The notes: a model not told the origin generated them from the sequence alone. A stretch of DNA of 64,000 nucleotides from Deltaproteobacteria bacterium (GCA_025363655.1 JANYDK010000032.1:87967-151966); one strand, 5' to 3'. Counted from the first letter of the stretch, positions 20,929 through 31,001 are shown. A program made the numbers and translations.

Positions 20929-21236
20929 GGCCGCACGCACATGCGGACCGCTTCGGAGCTGGTCTTCTCCCCCGACTTCGCGCTGTAGGTGTCGGACGAG
21001 ACATTGGCGCATTGCCACTTGGCCGGACAATCCGACTTCGTCTTGCAGGAGACACTGCAGTAATTGCCACTCGCTGTCGCCAGGCAGGCGCCGCCCTCGC
21101 CGCTGCACTCACTGCTTCGATACATTTCACAGGCGTCGCCGACGGCTTTGGCTTCGGCCCGGGCGGCGAGGACGCCGGCGACCGCCAAGAGCCCGCCGAA
21201 GGTGACGATGAGAATGAGCTTCGTTTTCGTGGTCAT
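20925..21236 (-). CDS. Small secreted Cys-rich protein
   Basis: Signal peptide MTTKTKLILIVTFGGLLAVAGVLAARAEA; 8 Cys in the mature part. Confidence 0.7.
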   Translation of the reverse strand: MTTKTKLILIVTFGGLLAVAGVLAARAEAKAVGDACEMYRSSECSGEGGACLATASGNYCSVSCKTKSDCPAKWQCANVSSDTYSAKSGEKTSSEAVRMCVRP

Positions 21237-21258
21237 TTCGATCTCCGGAGAGAGTGGG

Positions 21259-23346
21259 TCAGGGTAGCGTGATCAGCGCGGTCGTCGTCGCGCCCTTGGA
21301 CACGGTGACGGTCTTGGTGACGGCTTTGCTCCCCTTGCTCACCGTCACCTCCCAGGTGCCGGCGGGAATCTGCGGGGGGAATCCATAACTACCGTCGAGG
21401 CCGGTGGTCTGATTGGGCGCCTCTCCGGTGAAGTCGAAGAGGCCCTTGTTGATGGTGACCGTGGCCCCGGACACGTTGACGGAAGCCGCGTCGACGACCT
21501 TACCGCTGACGCTCCCCGCGCCCGGATTGGCACCGATGCGTACGCGGCAATGGGCGGCGTCTTTGGTGCGCGCTCCTCGCTGGTCGATCGAGACCACGTG
21601 CATCGCCCAAACGCCGTCGGCGAGGCCGGCGCGCAGCAGCGTCTTCTGCGTCACGGGAAGAGCCGAGTCGGCGAGGGTCGGCACGGTTCGGCCGTAGTGA
21701 TCGAGCACGAAGCGGAATCCCGAATACTGGGCGTCGTCGAGCGGCACGGTCCAGACGTAGAAGGGATTCGAGTCGGCGGTCCACGTCAGCGAGCTCGGAT
21801 GACTGCTGCTCGAGAGCGTGGGCGGTGTGGTGTTGATTTGGACTTTGAACACCGTCTCGGTGGTGCCCACCTTCGAGCCGGCGGCGACCGAGTCGACATG
21901 GAAGTAGTTGGGCCCGGCGACGAGCGAAGCCGCCGAAAAAATGGCCGATTCCGTGCCGAGGTAGCTCCCGAACCCAGGCGCTGGAGCTCCCAGCGCGACG
22001 GTGTCGAGGCGGGTGTAATACCCGAGCACCGATGAATAGGGCTTGTTCCAGGTGAGGTCGAATGTCGTGAAATCGTCGTTGTAGACGAGCGTCGAATCAG
22101 GGTGCGACGCCGAGGCGACGAAGAGCGGGGGCATCGCCGATTGGATGGTTTTCCCGGTGATCGTTCCGGTGATGGTCTTCTTGCTTCCCGAAAGTAGTTT
22201 GATGAAACCGGGATATCCCGGTCCGCCCTCACTCGCGCCTGCTGGCGACGAGACACCAGAGCCGCCGAGGCCGCCCGACGCGGAGAGCGCTCCGGTCACC
22301 GTGAGGTCGTCGGCAGCGAGCACGATCGATCCGCCAGATCCGCCGCCACCCCCACCGGCATAGCCCGTCGTCGTGAAGGTCCCGACCGGCGAGGCCGGAA
22401 GGCCGTTTTGCCCATTGGTCACGACCTGCCCCGCAATCTCCACACGATCAGCGATCAATCGAATGGTGCCGCCGCCGAGGCCGCCGACGCCGTAGGTGCC
22501 GGTGCACGTTCCGGAGACTCCGCAGATGCAGGTTCCGCCGGCGCCTCCTTTGAACCCGGGCCCGGCCACCGAGTCGTTGGGCGCACCGGAGTTGATGCCC
22601 CCCGCACCCCCTCCGGGGGTATGCGAACAGTCGGAGTGACCGAGCCCGCCGCCGCCGATGAGCAACGTGCTCGTCGGCATCGCCACGATCGCGCCGCCGG
22701 CCTCGACGGTGATCGAATGCGCGCGCACCGTGAGAACGCCGCTGTTCGACGTCATCGTCGCGCCCGCCTTCACCAGCACCGCGCCGGGGATCACGAGCTC
22801 GCCGTCGAAGCTGGTGGTGGTGCCGACCTCGACCGTCAGCGCAGGAGGCGGCGGCGCGGTGTCCGGTGTGGGCGTGGTATCGGGCAATGGAGTGGTATCG
22901 GGCAATGGAGCGGTATCCGGCAGTGGCGCCGTATCCGGCAGGGCGGTATCGGCCAAAGGCGTCGTGTCAGGAGACGCAGTCGTATCGGGCAATGGCGCCG
23001 TATCTGGTGAAGCCGTCGTATCCGGCAGTGGCGCCGTATCCGGCAGGGCGGTATCGGCCAATGGCGTCGAATCCAATGGCGCCGTATCCGGCAATGGGGC
23101 GGCATCTGGTGAAGTCGCCGTATCCGGCGATGGCGCGGTGTCGGGTCCGACCTCGCTCGGCCCCGTTTCTGCCGTCGTCGTGTCGTCGAGGCGGACGTCG
23201 CCTTCTGCATCTGGCGTCGTCGAGTCGCCGTCCGTGCCGGTGCCGCAGCCAGCGCCGGCCATCACGACCATCACGACCGTCACGACCGTCACGACGTGGA
23301 GCGCGAAGGTGGGGCGTGAGCCCAAGAAAAGCTTCATGCCGCTCAA
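21259..23346 (-). CDS. Large Gly-rich lipoprotein with carboxypeptidase-regulatory-like C-terminal domain
   Basis: Lipobox VMAGAGCGTG; PDTAPLPDTT repeats; Gly-rich middle; C-terminal VSGKVVDAASVNVSGATVTINKG...TTGLDGSYGFPPQIPAGTWEVTVSK. Confidence 0.82.
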   Translation of the reverse strand: MSGMKLFLGSRPTFALHVVTVVTVVMVVMAGAGCGTGTDGDSTTPDAEGDVRLDDTTTAETGPSEVGPDTAPSPDTATSPDAAPLPDTAPLDSTPLADTALPDTAPLPDTTASPDTAPLPDTTASPDTTPLADTALPDTAPLPDTAPLPDTTPLPDTTPTPDTAPPPPALTVEVGTTTSFDGELVIPGAVLVKAGATMTSNSGVLTVRAHSITVEAGGAIVAMPTSTLLIGGGGLGHSDCSHTPGGGAGGINSGAPNDSVAGPGFKGGAGGTCICGVSGTCTGTYGVGGLGGGTIRLIADRVEIAGQVVTNGQNGLPASPVGTFTTTGYAGGGGGGSGGSIVLAADDLTVTGALSASGGLGGSGVSSPAGASEGGPGYPGFIKLLSGSKKTITGTITGKTIQSAMPPLFVASASHPDSTLVYNDDFTTFDLTWNKPYSSVLGYYTRLDTVALGAPAPGFGSYLGTESAIFSAASLVAGPNYFHVDSVAAGSKVGTTETVFKVQINTTPPTLSSSSHPSSLTWTADSNPFYVWTVPLDDAQYSGFRFVLDHYGRTVPTLADSALPVTQKTLLRAGLADGVWAMHVVSIDQRGARTKDAAHCRVRIGANPGAGSVSGKVVDAASVNVSGATVTINKGLFDFTGEAPNQTTGLDGSYGFPPQIPAGTWEVTVSKGSKAVTKTVTVSKGATTTALITLP
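22913..23069. repeat. Two copies of a 52-bp direct repeat, 105 bp apart
   Basis: GTATCCGGCAGTGGCGCCGTATCCGGCAGGGCGGTATCGGCCAA[A/T]GGCGTCG at 22913-22964 and 23018-23069; one mismatch. Confidence 0.9.
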
Positions 23347-23418
23347 CTAGCGCGCGGCGCTCGCGGGGCCTGGGCCGACGAAGGATTTAACGGGGGCGTT
23401 AACGATCGTGCGCCGGCG

Positions 23419-24360
23419 CTATTTCGGGTCGGCGCAGCAACGGAAGCCGAGAGCCGAATAGCCGAACGCGATGCCCAAATCGCTGCGGCTGGCGCAGCTC
23501 GCGGCCGCGCCGGTGGTGACGTTGCCGCCGAGCGAGGTGGTGCCGATGCCGCTCGGATCGGTGAGCCCCGTGGTGCGATAGTCGGGCGCGGTGCCGTCGC
23601 TGTACTCGTCGACGTTGCCGACCATGTCGAGGAGCTGATCGAAGGGCGCGACCGCTCCGTGGCACTCGGGGTTCGCTTTCGAAATCGAGCCGCTGGTGTG
23701 GCACTTCGTCGAATCGTAGGTGTTGCCGTAGGGATACTTGGTGGAGAGGTCGCCGTTGCCGCAGGCGTACGCCCACTCGTCGTTCCACGGGGTCGAGGTC
23801 GGCGCGCCGCCTCCGACGGTGTGGCAAAGACGCTTACCGGCCCAAAGGCAATACGCGTGGGCGTAACACCAGCTCATCCCATTGGCCGGTAGATCGAGCG
23901 TCGCCGGTGCGTCGGCGGTGGATGGACGCTTCGTCTTCTCGCCCTCGCATTGAATGGGCGCGGCGAAGGGGAGCCCGGGCGCGCGCAGATACTCGTTGAA
24001 CTGCGTGTTCGTGACTTCGGTCTTGTCGATGCAGTAACTGAGGCCGCTGCTCGTGTGATCGACGCGAATCATCGACGCGCCATGCAGCGGTGAGCACCCC
24101 TTGCCAGCGGCATCGGTCGCTTCGGTCGCATCGGTCGCATCGGACGCATCGGTCGTATCGGCGACGTCGGTCGCGCTCGTACTCGTGTCGCTCGTGCTCG
24201 TGTCGCTCGTATCGGAGACGGTCGTGTCTGCCTGGGCGGCGTCCGCGCTGTCGGGGACGACGGAGCCATCGTCACGTGCATCGGCGACCCCAACGACGCC
24301 GTCGGCATGGCATCCGGTGATGACGCTGGCGACGACGAAGAGGATGCGGGCTCGGGTCAT
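23419..24360 (-). CDS. SUMF1/formylglycine-generating-enzyme-like lipoprotein
   Basis: SMIRVDHTSSGLSYCIDKTEVTNTQFNEYL, GMSWCYAHAYCLWAGKRL, EWAYACGNG, LLDMVGNVDEYSDG, GFRCCADPK. Confidence 0.85.
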   Translation of the reverse strand: MTRARILFVVASVITGCHADGVVGVADARDDGSVVPDSADAAQADTTVSDTSDTSTSDTSTSATDVADTTDASDATDATEATDAAGKGCSPLHGASMIRVDHTSSGLSYCIDKTEVTNTQFNEYLRAPGLPFAAPIQCEGEKTKRPSTADAPATLDLPANGMSWCYAHAYCLWAGKRLCHTVGGGAPTSTPWNDEWAYACGNGDLSTKYPYGNTYDSTKCHTSGSISKANPECHGAVAPFDQLLDMVGNVDEYSDGTAPDYRTTGLTDPSGIGTTSLGGNVTTGAAASCASRSDLGIAFGYSALGFRCCADPK

Positions 24361-24477
24361 GAGGATGGGCGAGGTAGCACGAACCCATGGAGTCGCTCGC
24401 GATGGCGCGGCGTGGGTATGTGGAAACGCAAGTGTAGCCTAGCAAGTTGGGCAGAAGGCATTGGTCTAGAGTAGGTC

Positions 24478-24921
24478 ATGCGCTCTCGAGCTCGATTTCT
24501 CCCCGCGATCCTCCTGCTCGGAATCGTCGCGTGTCGTGGGCCGCGAGAGGTCGCTCTCCCGGCGCCGGAGACCGACGCGCGCGCGATGCCCGACGTGAGC
24601 ACGCCCTTCGACACGACGCCGGCATGTCTACGTCTCACGACCTGCGGTCAGTGGGCTGGCTGCGTCTGGGGAAAGCCGCAACCGCTCCCCTTCAGCGTTC
24701 GTCCGGGCGAGTCGATGATCACGAGTGGCACTTGGTACCGCTTCGACGCGAACGGGCGCACCGATCAGGTCGGTTCGCGCGCGGAGATTTGCATCGGCGA
24801 CGCTGGCCCATGTTTCACCGGCATCCAACACGTCATCCCCTGCCTGCCGTACTTCAACCCGACGGCGGCGACGTATCGGTGCGAAGTGGTCGCGGGCGCG
24901 TGCCGAGAAGTGCGAGACTAG
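24478..24921 (+). CDS. Small Cys-containing lipoprotein
   Basis: MRSRARFLPAILLLGIVACRG lipobox; followed 7 bp later by the next gene. Confidence 0.7.
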   Translation: MRSRARFLPAILLLGIVACRGPREVALPAPETDARAMPDVSTPFDTTPACLRLTTCGQWAGCVWGKPQPLPFSVRPGESMITSGTWYRFDANGRTDQVGSRAEICIGDAGPCFTGIQHVIPCLPYFNPTAATYRCEVVAGACREVRD

Positions 24922-24928
24922 CCCGCGC

Positions 24929-27900
24929 ATGCGCCTCTTTCGCTCGCTCGGCGTGGTCCTCGGGGGTGTCGTCGCCGGTCTCGCGTGCAGGCAACCGACG
25001 ACCGCGACTTCCGGTGCGAAATCTCCCGCTTCGTCGACCTCGGCCGTCACGCCCGCCGTGCCTCCGCCGAAGTCACCGTCGCGTTGGCAGCTCGCCTCGT
25101 CGGGTGACACCGTCGCGCTCACCGCGAAGCTCCCTCTCGGCGATGGTCGCGTGGTCTGGGCAGGACGTGGCGGCGAGCGGTGGCTCGAGCCTGCCGGAGG
25201 TGGAACCCCGCAGGCGGCGACCGAGCTGCTCCCGGAAGACGTCACGGCGATCGTGCGCGATGGCGCCTCGATCGTCTTCGTCGGCGGATCGGGCACGGCG
25301 TATCTCACCACCGAGCCGCTCGGCCTGGTGACCTCGCTTCGTGCGCCGAGCGAAAGGTTGCACTCGGTCGTCGGTAGCGAGCGAGCGATCGTCGGGCTCG
25401 CCGCCGATGGTACGGTGCGACGGAGCGTCGATGCCGGCGTCAGTTGGCAGAAAGTGCCGCTCCCTCCCATCGTCGGGCTGGCGATGCACGCGGCGATGTT
25501 GCCGGGCGGGGAAGGCGCGATTCTCTTCGGGCCGCAGCGCGTCGTCGTCACCGTCGATCACGGCGCGACGTGGACGCTCTTGGCGACGCCGGGTGTCGGA
25601 GCTCGTCATCTCGCGGCCGACGAGAACGGCGAAATCATCCTCGAAGGTGCCGAGGCGAGCGGAGTCCTGCGCACGAATCCCCTGCGTTTCGAGCGCATTC
25701 AGCGCCCGGCCGCGCGCTCGCTCGAGCTCGTCGTCGGCGGTGGCGGTGGCCATCGCACGCAGCACGCCCGTGCGGCCCTCGAGGGACGCGGCCTCTTCGT
25801 CGGCGCTCGTTGGGACGAGCTCGTCGTCGACCACGAGCCCGCCGTGCCGACCGAGCGGAGTTGGTGGCTATCGCGCGGCGAGATCGGCGCGGCACCGAGA
25901 ATCACAGCCGTCGCCGAGCTCGCTGGATGCGCCCGCGTCGTCCTCGGCGCCAACGCGACGACGCGCATCGTCGGCTGCGTGGTCGACGAGGTGAACGGAG
26001 GCACCGGAACCGGCAGCGGCTCCCAGCCTCCTCGGCCTCCGTTCCTCAAGCTCTTCCGCAGCGACGACGACGGCAACACCTTCCGCGCCGACGGAGTCGT
26101 CTCCATCCAATCCGAAGATCCACGTCTCTTCGTCGGCCCGAGCGGGCTCCTCCTGGTGAGCGGAGGCTGCAAGAGTTCCCCCCTGCATCCGTGGAGCTGC
26201 CGAATGAGCGCCCCGGTGGTGCGCCCGCCGACGGGCGACAAGTTCGCCAAGTGCAACGACGACGTCGAAGCGCACTTCTTCAGCGTCGCCTTCGACGAGA
26301 AGAAGAATCGTGCCTATGCAGTCGGGTACAGCAACGGTCATGCGGCGTTCTTCGTCTCGAAAGACGGTGGCGCGAGCTTCACGACGAAGTCTCTGAGCAC
26401 CGTTCGCGGCGCGCCGGGCGAGGACGACCTCTTCACGCCGAACCCCTACGGGTTCTCTTCGGTCGCGGTCTCTGGCGACGCGATCGTCGTCGCCACCAGC
26501 ACCTACGCGACCCAAGCGATCAACGAGCGGGTCGTGGTCCTCCGCAGCGACGACGAGGGCGTGCATTTCACCGCGCATCGCGCGCCGGCCGGAGCGGCGG
26601 CGATCGGTGTCGGAGGAGGTCACGCGTTCGCCTACTCCGCGAGCATGGCCAAGGGATGGGAGTCGAGCGATGGCGGCGCGACGTGGTCGAGCGTCTCCGC
26701 GCCGGCGGCCGCCGACTACAACGTGCAGAGCTCGGTCGTCGTCGTCTGCAGCAGCTACGGCTGTCAGGTCTCGACGCGAGCCACGCGCATCGGCTGGGAC
26801 GACGTGTCTCCGGCCGCGACGGGCCTGAAGCCCCCGAAGGTCGCGAAAGTAGCCGCGCTCTCCGCGCTCGATTGCCACGCTTCGGGGACGTCCTCCGCGC
26901 TCGGCATCGGAACGCTCCCCGACGCGGGTGATTCCGATCTGGGCAACGGCGCACGTTTCGTGCTCCCCCGTCGCGAATACGATGGCGGCGCCGTCGTCTA
27001 CGTCGGTGAACGCGTCGAGGTCGGCGTCGGCGCTTCGAAAAAATCCAGCGTCGTCGTTCGCGAGCACCGCCTCTTCGGGCCCGCACCGCCCGACACCGCG
27101 GTCGTCGTCGCCAATCAGCTCGAAGGGGCGATCGCGCTTCGTTACGCATTCCACCGTGATTCGCCGAGCGGCACTTCGAGCTCTCCGATCACCGCCGGTC
27201 AGCTTGTCGACGTCGAGGTCGCTTGGTACCGCGCCGAAACGGGGAAAGTGTCGCGCGCGAAGATCGCCGGCGTCGGACCGCTACGCGCCGGCGACGTCGA
27301 CGACGGCGGAAATCGTCCGTCGGTCGCGCACCAAGGCCTCCTCTCGATGGCGATCGGCGGCTCGCACGTGCGGCCTCTAGCGTCGGCGGGACCGGGCGAT
27401 CCGCTGTTCTGGGTGACCGATGCCGGCAAGATCGAACGAATGACTTTCCCCGACTTTCCCAAGGTCGACGTCGCCGGTCGCAAAATCGATCCGCACGTCG
27501 ACGGCGTCCGGGTCGGCGATCGCTCGCTCCTCTTCGTCGTCGACGACACCGGGACGCAGCTCTTGTCTGCGTGGTCGAAGAAGACGGGAGGATGGGAGTC
27601 ACGCACCTGGAGCTTCTGGCCCGAGCACGATCGTGGCCTCCTCTATCTGCGCAATTTCGACTCGGGTCCGGCGCCCGGTTGGAGCGCGCACTTCGTCGAC
27701 GACGGGGAACCGCCCAGGTGGGCATCGGTCGGCTTCCTCACCACGTTCGCGACGCCGACTGCCGAGCCGCCCGAGCCCGTCCGCATTCCCGTCACGGCCG
27801 ATCTCGGCGACGTTCCTCGCGCGTGCGACAAGGCTCATTTCGGCGCGACGCGCTTTCGTGTGCCGAGCGCGCGAGGGCTTCGTCACCCGATCTTCGTCGA

Positions 27901-28177
27901 CGTCCAAGGCACGCAGCTCGTCTTCGCCACCGACGAAGCCGTCGTCCGTTACAAGGACGCAAGCGACTGGTGCGTCAGCGGCTGGGACACGATTCCGATC
28001 ACCGAGGCTCCCGCGAATGCGAAGCACGCCGTGCTCGTCCACCTCGACGATCTCGACCACGCATCCCTCTTCGAGCGCTCGGGCGTCGAGCTCTCCGTCA
28101 CGCCGATGCAATGCACGTGGGCCAAGGACAAGCTCCCCGACCACGCCGAAAAGATGGACGCGTTTCGACTCGAGTGA
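24929..28177 (+). CDS. Large beta-propeller (BNR/sortilin-like) lipoprotein
   Basis: VVLGGVVAGLACRQP lipobox; repeated SxDxGxTW-type motifs (RRSVDAGVSWQKV, TVDHGATWTLL, FRSDDDGNTF, SKDGGASF, SSDGGATWSSV). Confidence 0.82.
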   Translation: MRLFRSLGVVLGGVVAGLACRQPTTATSGAKSPASSTSAVTPAVPPPKSPSRWQLASSGDTVALTAKLPLGDGRVVWAGRGGERWLEPAGGGTPQAATELLPEDVTAIVRDGASIVFVGGSGTAYLTTEPLGLVTSLRAPSERLHSVVGSERAIVGLAADGTVRRSVDAGVSWQKVPLPPIVGLAMHAAMLPGGEGAILFGPQRVVVTVDHGATWTLLATPGVGARHLAADENGEIILEGAEASGVLRTNPLRFERIQRPAARSLELVVGGGGGHRTQHARAALEGRGLFVGARWDELVVDHEPAVPTERSWWLSRGEIGAAPRITAVAELAGCARVVLGANATTRIVGCVVDEVNGGTGTGSGSQPPRPPFLKLFRSDDDGNTFRADGVVSIQSEDPRLFVGPSGLLLVSGGCKSSPLHPWSCRMSAPVVRPPTGDKFAKCNDDVEAHFFSVAFDEKKNRAYAVGYSNGHAAFFVSKDGGASFTTKSLSTVRGAPGEDDLFTPNPYGFSSVAVSGDAIVVATSTYATQAINERVVVLRSDDEGVHFTAHRAPAGAAAIGVGGGHAFAYSASMAKGWESSDGGATWSSVSAPAAADYNVQSSVVVVCSSYGCQVSTRATRIGWDDVSPAATGLKPPKVAKVAALSALDCHASGTSSALGIGTLPDAGDSDLGNGARFVLPRREYDGGAVVYVGERVEVGVGASKKSSVVVREHRLFGPAPPDTAVVVANQLEGAIALRYAFHRDSPSGTSSSPITAGQLVDVEVAWYRAETGKVSRAKIAGVGPLRAGDVDDGGNRPSVAHQGLLSMAIGGSHVRPLASAGPGDPLFWVTDAGKIERMTFPDFPKVDVAGRKIDPHVDGVRVGDRSLLFVVDDTGTQLLSAWSKKTGGWESRTWSFWPEHDRGLLYLRNFDSGPAPGWSAHFVDDGEPPRWASVGFLTTFATPTAEPPEPVRIPVTADLGDVPRACDKAHFGATRFRVPSARGLRHPIFVDVQGTQLVFATDEAVVRYKDASDWCVSGWDTIPITEAPANAKHAVLVHLDDLDHASLFERSGVELSVTPMQCTWAKDKLPDHAEKMDAFRLE

Positions 28178-28197
28178 GCCTCGTCTCGGCCGAAGCC

Positions 28198-28503
28198 TCA
28201 GAGCCCCAACGCGCGGCTGATTTTCCCGACCGCGACGGCTTCTTGCGGAGAGAGCCGCCCATCGACCGAGGCCGCGGTGAGCAAGAGCTCGACGAGCTCG
28301 CGCTTGTCGTCTTCACTCATCTGCGCAACGACCTTCTCGGCCTCGTCCCAACCGTCGAGCTCGACGACGCGCGCACGCTCGGCCGCGTCGAGGCGCATGC
28401 GGGCGAGGGTGGCGTCGAGGAAACGGCGCTCCTCGGGGGTGATCATCCCGTCCGCGACGAGGACCTTGGCGACGAGAAGACACTGCGCGAGGCGGAGCTC
28501 CAT
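28198..28503 (-). CDS. TerB-like small acidic protein
   Basis: MELRLAQCLLVAKVLVADGMITPEERRFLDATLARM...LLLTAASVDGRLSPQEAVAVGKISRALGL; paired D-G-x-[IL]-[ST]-P-x-E motifs. Confidence 0.65.
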   Translation of the reverse strand: MELRLAQCLLVAKVLVADGMITPEERRFLDATLARMRLDAAERARVVELDGWDEAEKVVAQMSEDDKRELVELLLTAASVDGRLSPQEAVAVGKISRALGL

Positions 28504-28621
28504 TTGTCGACAGAGTAGCGCGTGCCCGAGCGTTCGGGCAGAGTGAGCCGACTCATGGAGCGGGCGAGCGCCCATGAGCGAGGAGCGCACGCACGCTCGT
28601 TGCGTGAGACGACCTCCAGCC

Positions 28622-28936
28622 TCAATCCGCCGTCATACCGTGCAGTCGTCGCGCCGCGAGGCATTGCGTCGAGCCCGCCGAGAGCTCGCGACAGACGCCG
28701 GGCCGATCGGAATAAATCGAGCACGCCACGCCCGTGGTCGTCTTGCCGAGGGCCGCGCACGCGCCGTCGATCATCCGCAACGTCCGTTTCATGTGGCCGT
28801 TGCCGATGTCCATCAGCACGACGATGCGCTCGAGGGCCGCGGAGGCGTCGACGCGCGCGTCGTCGTCGGCGTCGAGATGCACCCAACCCTCGTCGCCGCG
28901 GCAGCAGGCACCACACTCGAGGCAGTCGAACTCCAC
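28622..28936 (-). CDS. YkgJ-family Cys-cluster protein
   Basis: MEFDCLECGACCRGDEGWV...CSIYSDRPGVCREL. Confidence 0.8.
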   Translation of the reverse strand: MEFDCLECGACCRGDEGWVHLDADDDARVDASAALERIVVLMDIGNGHMKRTLRMIDGACAALGKTTTGVACSIYSDRPGVCRELSAGSTQCLAARRLHGMTAD

Positions 28937-29042
28937 CCGCGGAGTTTAGACGGGTAGTTCGGAGCGCGTCGCAGTCGTCGAGCTCGATACGTGGGCGCCA
29001 CTCGATTTTCTCGGCAAATGTGCCTGGTCGACCGAAGGGCCC

Positions 29043-30680
29043 TCACGGCGCGGCCGGGCCGACGTCGACGGCGGTGAGCGGCGCGCGGACGATCGCCGAA
29101 GTGCCGTATTCGTCGGCGCCGAGGTCGGGCTCGCCGTCACGAGGTTGGCCGTCGAGGTCGACGCCAATCCATGCGTAGGCCTTGTCGGCCTTGCCGATCG
29201 CGTTCGTGCTCGCCGGACCGAGCACCGAGAGCTCTCCGCGCGCGACGAGCTTCGGATCGAGGTCGACGAACGCCGTCGTCCAGGCCGCACCGGTGACGCC
29301 GAGGGTCGCGCCGCCGCGTGGCGCGAGGTTCGAACCGACGAGCCATCCGGACGGCGGCGCGCCACCACCGTACTTGATCAAACTGCCACCGACGCTCGTC
29401 AGTAGATTGTCGACGATGACGATGTCTTTGGAGTCGGTGGAGAGCGCCAATCCGTTGGTCTCGGCACGGAGGGTATTGAACACCACGGTCGCGCCCGTCA
29501 CGCTGGCGTGGGTGGCATCGCCGCTGTGGAGCTCGAGGGTGTTCGCGTCGACCCCTTGCACGTAATTGTCATAGACGAAGTGGCCGGCGCCGCAGAGGCG
29601 AATGCCCCCCGAACAGGCCTTCTTTCGGCCCAATACGACATTGCCACAGACGCGCACGCGATCGCCGGCGCGGAGCGAGATCGAGCCTGCCGAGTTGCGT
29701 ACGGTGTTGTAGCGAACGACGTTGTCGCTGGTCTTGGTGGAGATGAGCTCGGGATCTCCATCGCAGTTTTCGAAGAGGTTGTACTCGACGATGGTTTCGG
29801 CGCTCAGCGCGGAGAGGCTGCCGACGCCGACGCGAATCGCCTCGCCGCCGGGGTTGAAGTTGCAACCTTTGCTCGGATAATCGCCGCCCGTCTGCAGATC
29901 GTGAATCCAGTTGTGATCGATGCGGGTGTGCGTCGCGACCGAGCCGCCGGTGCCGAAGATGGAGAGGGGATTGCCAGTGTGCGCTTTGGGGCCGATCTCG
30001 TTGTGGTCGACGCGGGCGTAGGTCGTGTTCGTCATCACGATCCAGTCCTGGTCGACGGCCTCCGTCAGATGAATGCGATTGCGCGTGATGCGGCAGTGAT
30101 CGCAGCCCTGAATGCGGAGCGGGCCGCTGCTGGTCCAGTCGAACCCGGAGACGACGAGGTGCGAGGTCTTCGCGCTGGTGGTGAAGGTGCCACTCGAGAA
30201 GACGGCGCGTCCGCGATTTCGCGCGCGCAGTACCACGGGATGGGCGGCCGAGCCGGCGACCTCGATGGCGCCGATCGCGTACGAACCATCGGCGACGACG
30301 ATGCAGTCGCCGGCGATCGCTTTGCCTATCCGCGCGTCGAGCTCGACCTGCGTTCCGACGTCGTAGGTGGCGACGCAAGCAGGCTCCGGGTCTCCCCACG
30401 CCGGCGTGATCCCCTTACCGACGGGATCGAGATCGCATGCGCTCGGTGTGGCGCTGCCGGCATCGACTCCGACGTCGACGGCGGTCTCGGCGATCACGTC
30501 TTCTGGGAAGGGCGCGTCCGTCGAGCCATCTGGCGGGATGGCCCCGTCTGCGCTCGCATCTTCGCGCGCCACGTCTTCGCGCGCCACGTCTTCGAGTGAG
30601 GCATCGAGAGGCTCGGTGGGGCTCGCTCCGCATCCGACGAGCGCGAACGACGCGACGACTACGCCGGCTCGAAGGTCCAC
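29043..30680 (-). CDS. Polysaccharide lyase family 6-like (chondroitinase B/alginate lyase-type) beta-helix lipoprotein
   Basis: GTG start, lipobox FALVGCGAS; ARVDHNEIGPKAHTGNPLSIFGTG, TRIDHNWIHD, GEAIRVGVGSLS...ETIVEYNLFENCDGDPELISTKTSDNVVRYNTVRNSAGSISLRAGDRVRVCGN. Confidence 0.8.
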   Translation of the reverse strand: MDLRAGVVVASFALVGCGASPTEPLDASLEDVAREDVAREDASADGAIPPDGSTDAPFPEDVIAETAVDVGVDAGSATPSACDLDPVGKGITPAWGDPEPACVATYDVGTQVELDARIGKAIAGDCIVVADGSYAIGAIEVAGSAAHPVVLRARNRGRAVFSSGTFTTSAKTSHLVVSGFDWTSSGPLRIQGCDHCRITRNRIHLTEAVDQDWIVMTNTTYARVDHNEIGPKAHTGNPLSIFGTGGSVATHTRIDHNWIHDLQTGGDYPSKGCNFNPGGEAIRVGVGSLSALSAETIVEYNLFENCDGDPELISTKTSDNVVRYNTVRNSAGSISLRAGDRVRVCGNVVLGRKKACSGGIRLCGAGHFVYDNYVQGVDANTLELHSGDATHASVTGATVVFNTLRAETNGLALSTDSKDIVIVDNLLTSVGGSLIKYGGGAPPSGWLVGSNLAPRGGATLGVTGAAWTTAFVDLDPKLVARGELSVLGPASTNAIGKADKAYAWIGVDLDGQPRDGEPDLGADEYGTSAIVRAPLTAVDVGPAAP

Positions 30681-30967
30681 GTGATCTCCTCTTCCGTGCG
30701 CACGACGTGATCTTCCCACCATGGCGTGGCGGGCTGCCCATCGACGACGATGCGCGCGCGGGTGCGGCCGTCGTGCTCGACGGAGACGCGTTCGAGGACG
30801 CCGTCGTCGAAGAGCGTCCACCCACGCGCCTCGACCGTCTCGAGCAGGAGTGCGTCGACTGCTTCGGCCCGCGCCTTCGAGCATGCGTAGTCGAAGTCCT
30901 CCGCGGCGCCGTGCAACCCGACGACGCCGTCCACCGTCTGCAGGCGCGCGACGACCGGGGCGGGCAT
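30659..30967 (-). CDS. Hypothetical small protein
   Basis: 102-aa ORF overlapping the lyase start; MPAPVVARLQTVDGVVGLHGAAEDFDYACSKARAEAVDALLLETVEARGW. Confidence 0.55.
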   Translation of the reverse strand: MPAPVVARLQTVDGVVGLHGAAEDFDYACSKARAEAVDALLLETVEARGWTLFDDGVLERVSVEHDGRTRARIVVDGQPATPWWEDHVVRTEEEITWTFEPA

Positions 30968-31001
30968 TCGCCGAGGATAGCAGGCGAAGCCCGGCGGGGA
31001 T

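Noticed and set aside
23387-23402. TTAACG-GGGG-CGTTAA hairpin
   Set aside because: Perfect but short (6-bp arms), without T-tract or promoter context; too weak for a separate call
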